The notes beneath the pieces were generated by a model. It was not told the DNA's origin and made no database searches. It saw nothing but the letters and a program-made list of their open reading frames with translations. DNA of 64,000 bases. Source: Pararhizobium qamdonense (GTDB lineage: Bacteria > Pseudomonadota > Alphaproteobacteria > Rhizobiales > Rhizobiaceae). Where the stretch lies: positions 186,001-250,000 of the forward strand of contig NZ_CP119566.1 in assembly GCF_029277445.1 (NCBI RefSeq), in the 5' to 3' direction. Below, in pieces: positions 36,071 to 44,121 of this stretch. Each line of letters starts with the position of its first letter. The stretch's first letter is position 1. The position numbers were made by a program, and so were the translations under genes.

Positions 36071-36183
36071 GCCCCTCATCCGCCCTGCCGGGCACCTTCT
36101 CCCCGTGAACGGGGAGAAGGGACAAGCCGCAAACTCCATAGTCCCCTCTCCCCGCTAGCGGGGAGAGGGTTAGGGTGAGGGGC
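36071..36183. repeat. RIME-type intergenic mosaic element
   Basis: This 113-base element is bounded by inverted ends GCCCCTCATCC and GGGTGAGGGGC. It contains two strong palindromes: CCTTCTCCCC/GGGGAGAAGG (36095-36104 with 36111-36120) and a perfect 26-bp palindrome at 36144-36169 centred on CTAG. The sequence matches my recollection of the RIME1 elements of Rhizobiaceae. It sits in the 35887-36220 gap between the binding protein and permease genes and could fold in the mRNA as a stabiliser or attenuator. Confidence 0.8.
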
Positions 36184-36220
36184 AACTTCCCCGCAATCCC
36201 AATGTGGCTGTTAGCGCGCC

Positions 36221-37480
36221 TTACTTGGCAGGCTTGTACCAGCTGTCGAGGCCCTTCTGGAGCTTCTCGGCGGCGACTTCCGGCGTATCGGTGCCGTTGA
36301 TCACGTTGGCCGATTCCACCCAGGTCTCGTTTTCGAGGTTCGGGGTGCCGCGCGACAGGATCTGATAGGTCGAGCGGATGGTCGGCTTGCACTTTTCGCG
36401 CCAGGAGACGAATTCCTGTGCGAGCGGATCGGCCATCTTCACCGGTGTCGAGTTCAGGCTGAAGAAGCCCGGCAGCGAGTTGGCATAGATGTCGGCGAAT
36501 TCCGGAGAGGCAATCCAGGTGAGAAGCTTCTTGGCTTCTTCCGGATGCGCGCTCTTGGCATTCAGGCCAACGCCGATGTCGTTGTGGTCGGAGATGTAGC
36601 AGGCGTCGCCTGCAGCCTTAACCGGCGGCGGGAAAGCACCCATCTTGAATTCGGCCTGCGTGTTGAACAGGCCGATTTCCCACGAGCCGGCCGGATAGAT
36701 CGCAGCGCGGCCGAGCGTGAAGAGGTTCTGGCTGTCCGGATAGGTCTGGGCTTCGAAACCGTCGCCGAGGTAATCCTTCCACTTGGCAAGAACCTTGTAG
36801 GGCTCGACCCAATCGGCGTCGGTCAACTTCTGCTCGCCCTTGATCAGGGCAGCACGGCCTTCCTCGCCCTTCCAGTAGGTCGGGCCGATATTCTGGTAGC
36901 CCATGGTTGCGGCTTCCCAGAGATCCTTGGTGCCCATGGCGAGCGGGATATAGGTGCCGTCGGCCTTGATCTTGTCGAGAGCCGCGAAGAAATCGGCTTC
37001 CGTGACTGGGATGGCGATGCCGAGCTTGTCGAAGGCATCCTTGTTGTAGATGAAGCCATGGATAACAGAGGCCATCGGCACGCAGAACGTCGCCGCGCCA
37101 TCGTCCGTCGTCCAGGCGGACTTGGCGACCGGCGAGAAATTCTCCATGCCGGCGAGACCGGTCAGGTCAGCCAGATGCTTCTTGTTGTAAAGTTCGAGCG
37201 AGGCGTCGAACGGACGGCAGGTAACGAGATCACCGGCGGAGCCGGCATCGAGCTTGGCATTCAGCGCCGCGTTATACTCGGTCGGCGCGGTCGGCGCGAA
37301 GACGACCTTGATGCCCGGGTTCTTGGCTTCGAATGCCGGAATGAGCTTTTCCTGCCAGATGGCCAGGTCGTCATTGCGCCAGCTCTCGATCGTCAGCGTG
37401 ACGTCTTCAGCATGCGCAAGCCCGGCGGAGCCGAGGATGCTGGATGCAAGCAGCAAGCCCTTCAAGGTAGTGCGGGTCAT
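36221..37480 (-). CDS. Sugar ABC transporter substrate-binding protein
   Basis: This 419-residue periplasmic binding protein of the CUT1 (SBP family 1) class has a signal peptide MTRTTLKGLLLASSILGSAG ending near AHAED. The body has TIESWRNDDLAIWQEKLIPA and FEAKNPGIKVVFAPTAP. The start is the ATG at 37480 behind GGGAGA; the frame extends to 37537 without sense. It lies 53 bases after murQ on the same strand and feeds the permeases downstream. The ligand is probably an amino sugar or a cell-wall saccharide, judged only from neighbours. Confidence 0.93.
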   Translation of the reverse strand: MTRTTLKGLLLASSILGSAGLAHAEDVTLTIESWRNDDLAIWQEKLIPAFEAKNPGIKVVFAPTAPTEYNAALNAKLDAGSAGDLVTCRPFDASLELYNKKHLADLTGLAGMENFSPVAKSAWTTDDGAATFCVPMASVIHGFIYNKDAFDKLGIAIPVTEADFFAALDKIKADGTYIPLAMGTKDLWEAATMGYQNIGPTYWKGEEGRAALIKGEQKLTDADWVEPYKVLAKWKDYLGDGFEAQTYPDSQNLFTLGRAAIYPAGSWEIGLFNTQAEFKMGAFPPPVKAAGDACYISDHNDIGVGLNAKSAHPEEAKKLLTWIASPEFADIYANSLPGFFSLNSTPVKMADPLAQEFVSWREKCKPTIRSTYQILSRGTPNLENETWVESANVINGTDTPEVAAEKLQKGLDSWYKPAK

Positions 37481-37533
37481 TACGTTCTCCCTCATGATGC
37501 GCCATTTTTGGCGCGGTTTTAGAACCCTTGGTT

Positions 37534-38433
37534 TCAATCTGCCGCGACAAGAGACAAGGCGCGGCGCAAGTTTTGATGAGCTTCGGCAAGCGCCGCTTCC
37601 GCAGCAGCCACATCCTTGGCCCCGGAGCCCATAAGAATGGCGACCTTAACCGAACCCGACGATGCCGTGAGATGGCGGCCTGCTTCCGTTGCGCCGATCC
37701 CGGCAATATCGGAAACGATGCGGACGGCACGGCCGCGCAGTTTTGCATTGTCGGCCTTCAGATTGACCATATGTCCGTCGTAGACATGGCCGAGCTGGAT
37801 GCCGACAAGCGTCGAAAACATGTTGAACGCGATCTTCTGCGCGGTGGCGGCGCCCATGCGGGTCGATCCGGAAATCACTTCCGGCGGCGTCTGCAGGAGG
37901 ATGGCGATGTCGGCATTCTGAAAGAGCAGCGCGCCCGGATTGTTGGCCATGGCAATGACCTTGGCGCCGCGTTCGCGGGCTTCATCGGCAGCGGCCAGCG
38001 CATAGGGCGTGGAGCCGCTGGCGGACACCGAAATCAGACAATCGCCAGCCCCGATCCCGGCCTCGCGCACATCCTTGCGCGCCAGCTCCATATCGTCCTC
38101 GTAACCACCGGCAAGATCGCTCAGGCTCGCGGCACCGCCGGCGAGAAGCACCACCACCTTGTCGAGCGCTATTCCATAGGTGCCGGGCAGCTCCAACGCA
38201 TCGGCCATGGCCATCAGGCCCGAGCTACCGGCGCCGGCATAGGCCAGGCGTCCGCCACCGGACAGTACCGATGCAGCGATCTCTGCGGCCGCCGTGATCG
38301 GCTCGATCGCGGAATCAACGACCTTTGCCGCAGCTTGCTGGCCGGACGCAAGCAGGCGAAGGGCCAGTGCCGGATGCATCACATCCAGTCCCATCGCCTT
38401 GTCGTGGCGCTCTTCGGTCTTCGCTGACGGCAT
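37534..38433 (-). CDS. murQ: N-acetylmuramic acid 6-phosphate etherase
   Basis: MurQ cleaves the D-lactyl ether of MurNAc-6-phosphate to give GlcNAc-6-phosphate, linking cell-wall sugars to nagA. The 299-residue protein has the SIS fold with YAGAGSSGLMAMADALELPG, whose Glu matches the catalytic acid of E. coli MurQ. The second conserved acid is in GGYEDDMELA. SASGSTPYALAA and ISGSTRMGAATAQK are further signatures. The start is the ATG at 38433 behind GAGGAGA. It is the first gene of the importer operon, divergent from the kinase gene, with putative operators between. Confidence 0.9.
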   Translation of the reverse strand: MPSAKTEERHDKAMGLDVMHPALALRLLASGQQAAAKVVDSAIEPITAAAEIAASVLSGGGRLAYAGAGSSGLMAMADALELPGTYGIALDKVVVLLAGGAASLSDLAGGYEDDMELARKDVREAGIGAGDCLISVSASGSTPYALAAADEARERGAKVIAMANNPGALLFQNADIAILLQTPPEVISGSTRMGAATAQKIAFNMFSTLVGIQLGHVYDGHMVNLKADNAKLRGRAVRIVSDIAGIGATEAGRHLTASSGSVKVAILMGSGAKDVAAAEAALAEAHQNLRRALSLVAAD

Positions 38434-38460
38434 ACGTTCAATCTCCTCTGCGCAAATTAA

Positions 38461-38476
38461 TGCCAAAAAAATACCA
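38461..38476 (-). promoter_or_regulatory. Putative regulator box, copy 1 (murQ side)
   Basis: On the minus strand this reads TGGTATTTTTTTGGCA. It is 15 of 16 identical to the box at 38593-38608 in opposite orientation. It lies 28 bases upstream of the murQ start codon, so it may overlap the murQ promoter. The local GntR protein is the likely ligand; this is inferred. Confidence 0.55.
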
Positions 38477-38592
38477 ATTGTCTAGGAAAAATTAACTTCC
38501 TGCCCAAGAAAAGTTTCGATTTTTGAAATGATCTAGCTATTTCAGTCTATTAGACGATAAATCCAATTCAAGACCAAAATCCACTTGGTAAA

Positions 38593-38608
38593 TGGTATTT
38601 TTTTGGTA
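38593..38608 (+). promoter_or_regulatory. Putative regulator box, copy 2 (kinase side)
   Basis: TGGTATTTTTTTGGTA lies 21 bases before the kinase start codon and faces the inverted copy at 38461. The two boxes bracket the 196-base divergent promoter. GGTAT is repeated within the box, and a related GGTAA precedes it at 38587. Confidence 0.55.
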
Positions 38609-38629
38609 TCCTTTTTCCCGGAGGTATCC

Positions 38630-39508
38630 ATGCCACATTACATTCTGGGAATCGACGGCGGAGGCACGAGCTGCCGCGCGGCTGTAGCGGGCGCCGATGG
38701 GCGTATCCTCGGACGCGGCAAGAGCGGTGCTGCCAATATTCTGACCGATCCCGACAATGCGCTTGCCCATATTGTCGGCGCGGCCACGGCTGCGTTCGAA
38801 GACGCCCATATAGCCCCCGGCGAAGTTGGTTCCGCTTGCGCCCTGGTCGGCGTTGCCGGCAGCAATGTCGGCGATGCGGTTCATTATGTGAAGGAGCGCC
38901 TGCCGTTCGCCAAGGCCGATATCGAATCCGACGGGCTGATCGCGCTGCAGGGCGCGCTCGGCGACAAGGACGGTGCGGTGGCCATTCTCGGGACCGGTTC
39001 CATCTATATCTCCCGGCAGGGTGACGCGATCCGCTATATCGGCGGATGGGGTTTCCAGATCGGCGATCTCGGCAGCGGCGCACGTCTTGGTCACGCTCTG
39101 CTTCAGGAAAGCGTCCTTGCCTTCGACCGCATCCATCCCTCGTCGGCGCTGACCGAGGCGGTGATGGCTGAATTCAACAACGATCCGCGCGAGGTCGTGG
39201 AATTTGCCCGCGCCGCGCGTCCCGGCGAGTTCGGCCGCTTTGCGCCCTGGGTTTTCGACCATGCAAGCCGCCAGGATCCCGTCGCGATCGCACTTTTGCG
39301 CAGCAATGCACAGACAATCGACGAGGCACTCGACGCCGTCGTGGCGCAGGGCAGCCGCAGGCTCTGCCTCTTAGGCGGACTGGCGCCAATCTACCGCCCA
39401 TGGCTGGCCGAGCGGCATCAGCCTTTGTTCGTGGAGCCGGAAGCCGACGCCCTGACGGGCTCGGTCGCTTTGGCGGCGAAGCGCTTTGCAGCGGAATTTG
39501 CGGCATGA
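38630..39508 (+). CDS. BadF/BadG-family kinase, probable N-acetylglucosamine or glucosamine kinase
   Basis: This 292-residue ASKHA ATPase belongs to the BadF/BadG/BcrA family, which includes GlcNAc kinases. The phosphate-1 motif is YILGIDGGGTSCRAAVAGAD at the N-terminus. AILGTGSIYISRQGD is phosphate-2, GGWGFQIGDLGSGARLG is a family signature, and LCLLGGLAP is the adenosine motif. It would phosphorylate the amino sugar taken up by the importer. The start is the ATG at 38630 behind GGAGG; the frame reaches back to 38585. Its stop overlaps the GntR gene start (ATGA). Confidence 0.85.
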   Translation: MPHYILGIDGGGTSCRAAVAGADGRILGRGKSGAANILTDPDNALAHIVGAATAAFEDAHIAPGEVGSACALVGVAGSNVGDAVHYVKERLPFAKADIESDGLIALQGALGDKDGAVAILGTGSIYISRQGDAIRYIGGWGFQIGDLGSGARLGHALLQESVLAFDRIHPSSALTEAVMAEFNNDPREVVEFARAARPGEFGRFAPWVFDHASRQDPVAIALLRSNAQTIDEALDAVVAQGSRRLCLLGGLAPIYRPWLAERHQPLFVEPEADALTGSVALAAKRFAAEFAA

Positions 39509-40269
39509 CCCAGCATCTCGAAGCGATTTTGCCGCTGGACGGCCTGCAGGCCGGAGGGTCCGGTCCGCTCTATCTCAAACTCAGGCAATCGCTGGAAGAG
39601 GCTATTCTTTCGGGCAAGCTCAATCATGGCGACGCGCTGCCGCCGGAGCGGGATCTGGCCGATTATGCCAGCATCAGCCGCGTCACCGTGCGCAAGGCGG
39701 TCGATGATCTGGTCCGGGATGGCCTGCTTGTGCGCCGCCACGGTTCCGGCACCTTCGTCGTCAAGCCGGTACACCGCGTCCAGCAGTCGCTGTCGCGGCT
39801 GACCTCGTTTACCGAGGACATGTCGCGCCGAGGATTGGTGACGACGGCGCAATGGATCGAGCGCGGACTGCATCACCCGTCCCCCGATGAAATGATGGTG
39901 CTCGGCTTGCCCGCCGATGCGCTCGTCGCGCGGCTCGGCCGGTTGCGCATCGCCGACGACCTGCCGCTGGCGATCGAGCGGGCCAGCATTTCAACGGAGT
40001 TCCTGCCGGACCCGATCCGCGTCGGCACCTCGCTTTACGCGGAACTCGACAAGACCAAATCGCGGCCGGTCCGTGCCGTGCAGCGCATTTCCGCCTGCAG
40101 CCTGAAAGATCCGGATGCGGCGATGCTCGGTGTTCCCGCCGGCTCCGCCAGCCTGTCGATCGAACGCATTTCCTACCTCGCCTCCGGCCGGGTGGTGGAA
40201 TTCACCCGCTCGCTCTACCGGGGCGATGCCTATGATTTCGTCGCTGAACTGACTTTGTCGGATTCCTGA
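39505..40269 (+). CDS. GntR/HutC-family transcriptional regulator
   Basis: This 254-residue protein has an N-terminal winged helix (PLYLKLRQSLEEAILSGKLN, LPPERDLADYASISRVTVRK, LLVRRHGSGTFV) and a C-terminal UTRA effector domain ending near FTRSLYRGDAYDFVAELTL. HutC-type GntR proteins such as DasR, NagR and YvoA sense amino-sugar phosphates, which fits this locus. It is translationally coupled to the kinase gene (4-base overlap) and lies 24 bases before the SIS gene. It probably controls both divergent operons. Confidence 0.92.
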   Translation: MTQHLEAILPLDGLQAGGSGPLYLKLRQSLEEAILSGKLNHGDALPPERDLADYASISRVTVRKAVDDLVRDGLLVRRHGSGTFVVKPVHRVQQSLSRLTSFTEDMSRRGLVTTAQWIERGLHHPSPDEMMVLGLPADALVARLGRLRIADDLPLAIERASISTEFLPDPIRVGTSLYAELDKTKSRPVRAVQRISACSLKDPDAAMLGVPAGSASLSIERISYLASGRVVEFTRSLYRGDAYDFVAELTLSDS

Positions 40270-40293
40270 GAGCGGCCCAGTTAAGAGAGACAC

Positions 40294-41322
40294 ATGACCA
40301 TGCAAACCAATATGCGGCGCGAAATCAACGAAATCCCGGAAGCGGCAGCCCGCCTGCTGGAGCAATCCAATGCCGCCGTCAAGGAAACCGGGGCGGCGCT
40401 GCGCGCCAAAGACCCGGCCTTTTTCGTAACGATTGCCCGCGGTTCGTCCGACCATGCCGCCTTGTTTTTAAAATATGCGATCGAGCTTTCGACCGGGCGC
40501 CCCGTCGCCTCGCTCGGTCCATCGCTCGCCTCGATCTACGGTGCGAAGATGCAGCTTCAGGGCGCCGCCTCGATCGCCATTTCGCAATCCGGCAAGAGCC
40601 CGGATATTGTCGCGATGGCCGAGGCTGCGACCAAGGCAGGCGCCGTGACGATTGCGCTCACCAACACCTTGCCCTCGCCGATTTCCGAGGCCAGCACCCA
40701 TCCGCTCGATATTCTCGCCGGGCCGGAAATCGCCGTTGCCGCAACCAAGTCCTATGTCAATTCGATCGTGGCCGGCCTTGCCGTTCTCGGTGAATGGACG
40801 CAGGACGCTTCTCTGCAGCGCGCGGTCGCCGATCTTCCGGCGCAGTTTGCAAAGGCCGTGAAGCTCGACTGGCAGCCGCTTGCCGACGAGCTTGGCGATG
40901 CGGAATCGCTGTTCGTGCTTGGCCGTGGCCCGGCGCTGGCCATTGCCAGCGAAGCGGCGCTGAAATTCAAGGAAACCTCCGGCATGCATGCCGAAGCCTA
41001 TTCGGCAGCGGAAGTGCTGCATGGGCCTGTGGCGCTGGTGGAAAAGCGTTTTCCGGTCATCGGTCTTGCCGCGCGCGATGCGGCGGAAGGCTCGGTCGCT
41101 GGCATTCTCGATGGCTTGAGCGCCAAGGGCGCATTGGCTTTCGTCACATCCGACCAGGCAAAGGCGACGAAGACCCTTCCATTCGTTGCCACCGGTCATC
41201 CGATCACCGATGCGCTGGCGCTGATCATTCCGTTCTACGGCTTTGTCGAATCCTGGTCGCGGTCGCGCGGACTGAACCCGGATGCGCCCGTCGCACTCAA
41301 GAAGGTTACGGAAACGAGATGA
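40294..41322 (+). CDS. SIS-domain protein, probable glucosamine-6-phosphate deaminase (NagB-II type)
   Basis: This 342-residue protein has two SIS domains like the isomerase half of GlmS but no glutaminase domain. Motifs are FFVTIARGSSDHAALFLKYA, AISQSGKSPDIVAMA, ALTNTLPSPI and FKETSGMHAEAYSAAEVLHG. In NagB-II (first described in Shewanella) such proteins convert glucosamine-6-phosphate to fructose-6-phosphate and ammonia, completing GlcNAc catabolism after NagA. No classic nagB is adjacent, which supports this role. AgaS-type activity is an alternative. The stop overlaps the nagA start by 4 bases. Confidence 0.85.
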   Translation: MTMQTNMRREINEIPEAAARLLEQSNAAVKETGAALRAKDPAFFVTIARGSSDHAALFLKYAIELSTGRPVASLGPSLASIYGAKMQLQGAASIAISQSGKSPDIVAMAEAATKAGAVTIALTNTLPSPISEASTHPLDILAGPEIAVAATKSYVNSIVAGLAVLGEWTQDASLQRAVADLPAQFAKAVKLDWQPLADELGDAESLFVLGRGPALAIASEAALKFKETSGMHAEAYSAAEVLHGPVALVEKRFPVIGLAARDAAEGSVAGILDGLSAKGALAFVTSDQAKATKTLPFVATGHPITDALALIIPFYGFVESWSRSRGLNPDAPVALKKVTETR

Positions 41323-42479
41323 GCGCTCGGACAGCTATCACCGGAGCCCGGATTTTCGACGGCCTGTTCTGGCACGATGGCCAGGCCCTCCTGTTGGACG
41401 GCGGCGTGGTCACGGGCATCCTGCCGCAGAGCGATCTGCCTGCCGGAACCGAAACGGTCGCAGCCGACAACCAGCTGCTGGTTCCCGGCTTCATCGACCT
41501 GCAGGTCAATGGCGGCGGCGGCGTGATGCTGAACGACCGGCAGGACGCCGATGCCATCCGCACCATCTGCGCGGCGCACGCGAAATTCGGCACTACCGCC
41601 CTGTTGCCGACGCTGATCACCGAGACGTTCGACATCCGCGCGCGCGCGATTGCAGGCGGCAAGCAGGCGAAGGCTGAAAAGGTACCCGGATTCCTCGGGC
41701 TTCATCTCGAAGGTCCGCATCTCTCGGTCGCCCGCAAAGGCGCGCATGATCCGGCTTTGATCCGGCCAATGGATCAGGCCGATCTCGAGGCGATGCTGTC
41801 CTGCGCCGGGGTGTTCGATGCAATGATGGTGACCGTCGCGCCGGAAAACGCTACGGAAACGCAGGTCAAGGCGCTCGCGGACGCCGGTCTTCTTGTCAGC
41901 CTTGGCCATACCGATGCCGGCTATGCGACCATTGCCGGCTATGCTGCGGCGGGTGCGCGCACTGTGACCCATTTGTTCAACGCGATGAGCCCGCTTGGCC
42001 ATCGCGAACCGGGCGTTGTCGGGGCGGCTCTCAACATTGGCAGCCTGCATGCGGGGATCATTGCCGATGGCTTCCATGTCGATCCTGTGTCCATGGGCAT
42101 CGCGTTGCGGGCCAAGACCGGTCCGGGCCGCATCTTCATCGTCACCGATGCAATGTCGACGATCGGATCTGACCAGACCAGCTTTCTCCTCAATGGCCGC
42201 GAAATCTTCCGCCAGGGCGGCCGTCTGACACTGGCCGACGGCACGCTGGCGGGCGCCGACATCGACATGCTGGCCTCGGTGCGCTTTGCCCATGAAAAGC
42301 TCAATCTGCCGCTGGATGAGGCGCTGCGGATGGCTTCTGCCTATCCCGCCGACGCTGCGGGCGTCGCCGCCCGCAAGGGAAGATTGTTACCCGGCCTCGA
42401 CGCCGATTTCGTGCTTTTGACCGAAAGCCTCGGCATGGCCTCAACCTGGATTGGCGGAACGCGCGTTTTCCAAGCGTAA
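41319..42479 (+). CDS. nagA: N-acetylglucosamine-6-phosphate deacetylase
   Basis: NagA removes acetate from GlcNAc-6-phosphate. The 386-residue amidohydrolase shows VPGFIDLQVNGGGGVM, GLHLEGPHLS (metal Glu), LGHTDAGY (His), THLFNAMSPLGHREPGVVG and FIVTDAMSTIGS (catalytic Asp). The start is the ATG at 41319, overlapping the SIS gene stop (ATGA); a much longer open frame reaching back to 40794 is a shadow inside the SIS gene. It ends 5 bases before the convergent cutC gene. Confidence 0.95.
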   Translation: MSARTAITGARIFDGLFWHDGQALLLDGGVVTGILPQSDLPAGTETVAADNQLLVPGFIDLQVNGGGGVMLNDRQDADAIRTICAAHAKFGTTALLPTLITETFDIRARAIAGGKQAKAEKVPGFLGLHLEGPHLSVARKGAHDPALIRPMDQADLEAMLSCAGVFDAMMVTVAPENATETQVKALADAGLLVSLGHTDAGYATIAGYAAAGARTVTHLFNAMSPLGHREPGVVGAALNIGSLHAGIIADGFHVDPVSMGIALRAKTGPGRIFIVTDAMSTIGSDQTSFLLNGREIFRQGGRLTLADGTLAGADIDMLASVRFAHEKLNLPLDEALRMASAYPADAAGVAARKGRLLPGLDADFVLLTESLGMASTWIGGTRVFQA

Positions 42480-42484
42480 CGCCA

Positions 42485-43213
42485 TCAAGGCGCGGCCACC
42501 AGCCGCGCCTTCAATGCTTGCACCATCTGTACATCCGTTTGCCTGGCACTGGGCGACACGAAGCCGAGCGAGACCAGCCTTGCATCGCGAGCCGGCTTTT
42601 CCAGCGAACAGGACGAATGAACTTCTGTCACCGCCAGATGCGCAAGAAGTTCACCGACGGTTTCCAGCGTGACGCCGGAGCCCGGCATGATCGAGATCCG
42701 GCCCCTGGCATGTTTGATGATCGCAGCCAGATGATCGATACCATCGGGAGCACGTTTTGCGCCGCCTGATGTGAGGATACGCTCGAAACCGAGATCCACC
42801 GCTGTCTCGACCGCTTCTGCGAAATCAGGCACCAGATCGAAGGCGCGATGCAAGGTCAGCCCCAGGCCCTGGGCGTGATCCACCAGTTCTTTTAACGCCT
42901 CTTTGTCCAAGGCTCCGTCCAGCCGGTTTGCGCCGAGGACGACACCGGCAAGACCGGCTGCCCGGGCCGCATCGATTTCAACGCGCATGACAGCGATGTC
43001 GCTGGCGTCGAAAACGAAGTCTCCCGGCCGTGGCCGGATCATCGCATAGACCGGGATGTCAGCCTTTCCCGCCAGCACCATCAGGCCCGGCGACGGCGTG
43101 AGCCCACCGACAGAGAGAGCCGAGCACAACTCGATCCGGTCGGCGCCGCCATCGATTGCGGCCTGTAGGCCAGATGCATCCTCGACGCAGACTTCGAGAA
43201 GAATATGGCTCAT
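42485..43213 (-). CDS. cutC: CutC family protein
   Basis: This 242-residue TIM-barrel protein begins MSHILLEVCVEDASGLQAAI. It has DGGADRIELCSALSVGGLTP, IPVYAMIRPRPGDF, HRAFDLVPDF and RILTSGGAKRAPDG, all typical of CutC. The family was named for copper homeostasis in E. coli, but its biochemical activity is uncertain. Here its start overlaps the stop of the ROK kinase gene (4 bases) in an operon next to amino-sugar genes, suggesting a sugar-related role (inference). The start is the ATG at 43213; the frame is open to 43273. Confidence 0.9.
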   Translation of the reverse strand: MSHILLEVCVEDASGLQAAIDGGADRIELCSALSVGGLTPSPGLMVLAGKADIPVYAMIRPRPGDFVFDASDIAVMRVEIDAARAAGLAGVVLGANRLDGALDKEALKELVDHAQGLGLTLHRAFDLVPDFAEAVETAVDLGFERILTSGGAKRAPDGIDHLAAIIKHARGRISIMPGSGVTLETVGELLAHLAVTEVHSSCSLEKPARDARLVSLGFVSPSARQTDVQMVQALKARLVAAP

Positions 43214-44121
43214 CTTGCCTCTCCCGCTAACCCAAGAATAGCGGCACCAATCAGGCCGGGCTCGATACGGCATTCGCCGGGAACAACGAGCGGCCGGTCG
43301 AATTTCCGCAGAATCCGCGCACGCACGGCCGTGTCGATCGCGGCGATCAGCGGCGTCACATTGGAAAGACCGCCACCAATCGGCACGATCGTCGCACCGG
43401 TAATATTGACCGTCAGCGCCAGCGGCGAACTGATGAGATCGACCAGCACATCGATGGTGCGGGCCGCCTGCGCATCGCCGTTTTGCCAGAGCGTGGTGAT
43501 CTCGTGGCTCTCCAGGCGCTTGCCATGCAGGGTCAGGTGCAGACGCTCCATGCCACGGGCGCCGCCGATCGTATCGACGCAGCCGCGCTGTCCGCAGCCG
43601 CAGTCAAAAACCGGGATCGCGACGGGGGGCGTACCGGCCATCGCAGCGACTGCAGGCCCATGGCCCCATTCGCCGGCAAAACCGCCCTCGGCATTGATGA
43701 GCCGGCCATCGACCACGAGGCCGCCGCCGACCCCGGTGCCGAGGATGGCACCGAGCACGATCCGGTAACCGCGCCCGGCGCCGGCACCGGCCTCGGCCAG
43801 GGCAAAACAATCGGCGTCATTGGCAATCAGAACCGGCAGGCCGAGCAGCTCGGAAAGCTCCGCACCCAGCTTGCGCCCATCGATGCAGGGAATATTGGCG
43901 CATTTGATGGCCTGCGTTTCCGGATCGACGACGCCGGTGATCGACATGGCAATGCGGTCCGGCTCTTCGCCGGCTTCAGCGATGACATCGCGCAGAGTAT
44001 CGACGAAGGCGTTGAAATCATCGAGCGGTGTGACGCGGCGCTTGAGCGGCAGGATTTGGTCCGGCGCATGCGCTACGGCGCCCTTGATCGCCGAGCCGCC
44101 GATGTCGAAGCAGACGATCAT
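43210..44121 (-). CDS. ROK-family sugar kinase
   Basis: This 303-residue ASKHA kinase has the ATP motif CFDIGGSAIKGAVAHA at the N-terminus. The ROK zinc motif is FDCGCGQRGCVDTIGG, and the sugar-binding segment is NAEGGFAGEWGHG with catalytic Asp in NDADCFALAE. ROK enzymes phosphorylate GlcNAc, ManNAc, glucose or related sugars. With the BadF-type kinase at 38630 this locus has two candidate amino-sugar kinases. It lies between cutC and the amidase gene, with 4-base overlaps on both sides. Confidence 0.9.
   Translation of the reverse strand: MIVCFDIGGSAIKGAVAHAPDQILPLKRRVTPLDDFNAFVDTLRDVIAEAGEEPDRIAMSITGVVDPETQAIKCANIPCIDGRKLGAELSELLGLPVLIANDADCFALAEAGAGAGRGYRIVLGAILGTGVGGGLVVDGRLINAEGGFAGEWGHGPAVAAMAGTPPVAIPVFDCGCGQRGCVDTIGGARGMERLHLTLHGKRLESHEITTLWQNGDAQAARTIDVLVDLISSPLALTVNITGATIVPIGGGLSNVTPLIAAIDTAVRARILRKFDRPLVVPGECRIEPGLIGAAILGLAGEAR

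Noticed and set aside
40794..41318. N-terminal extension of the nagA frame
   Set aside because: The extension is an out-of-frame reading of the SIS gene; the NagA family begins near the ATG at 41319, which overlaps the SIS stop codon.
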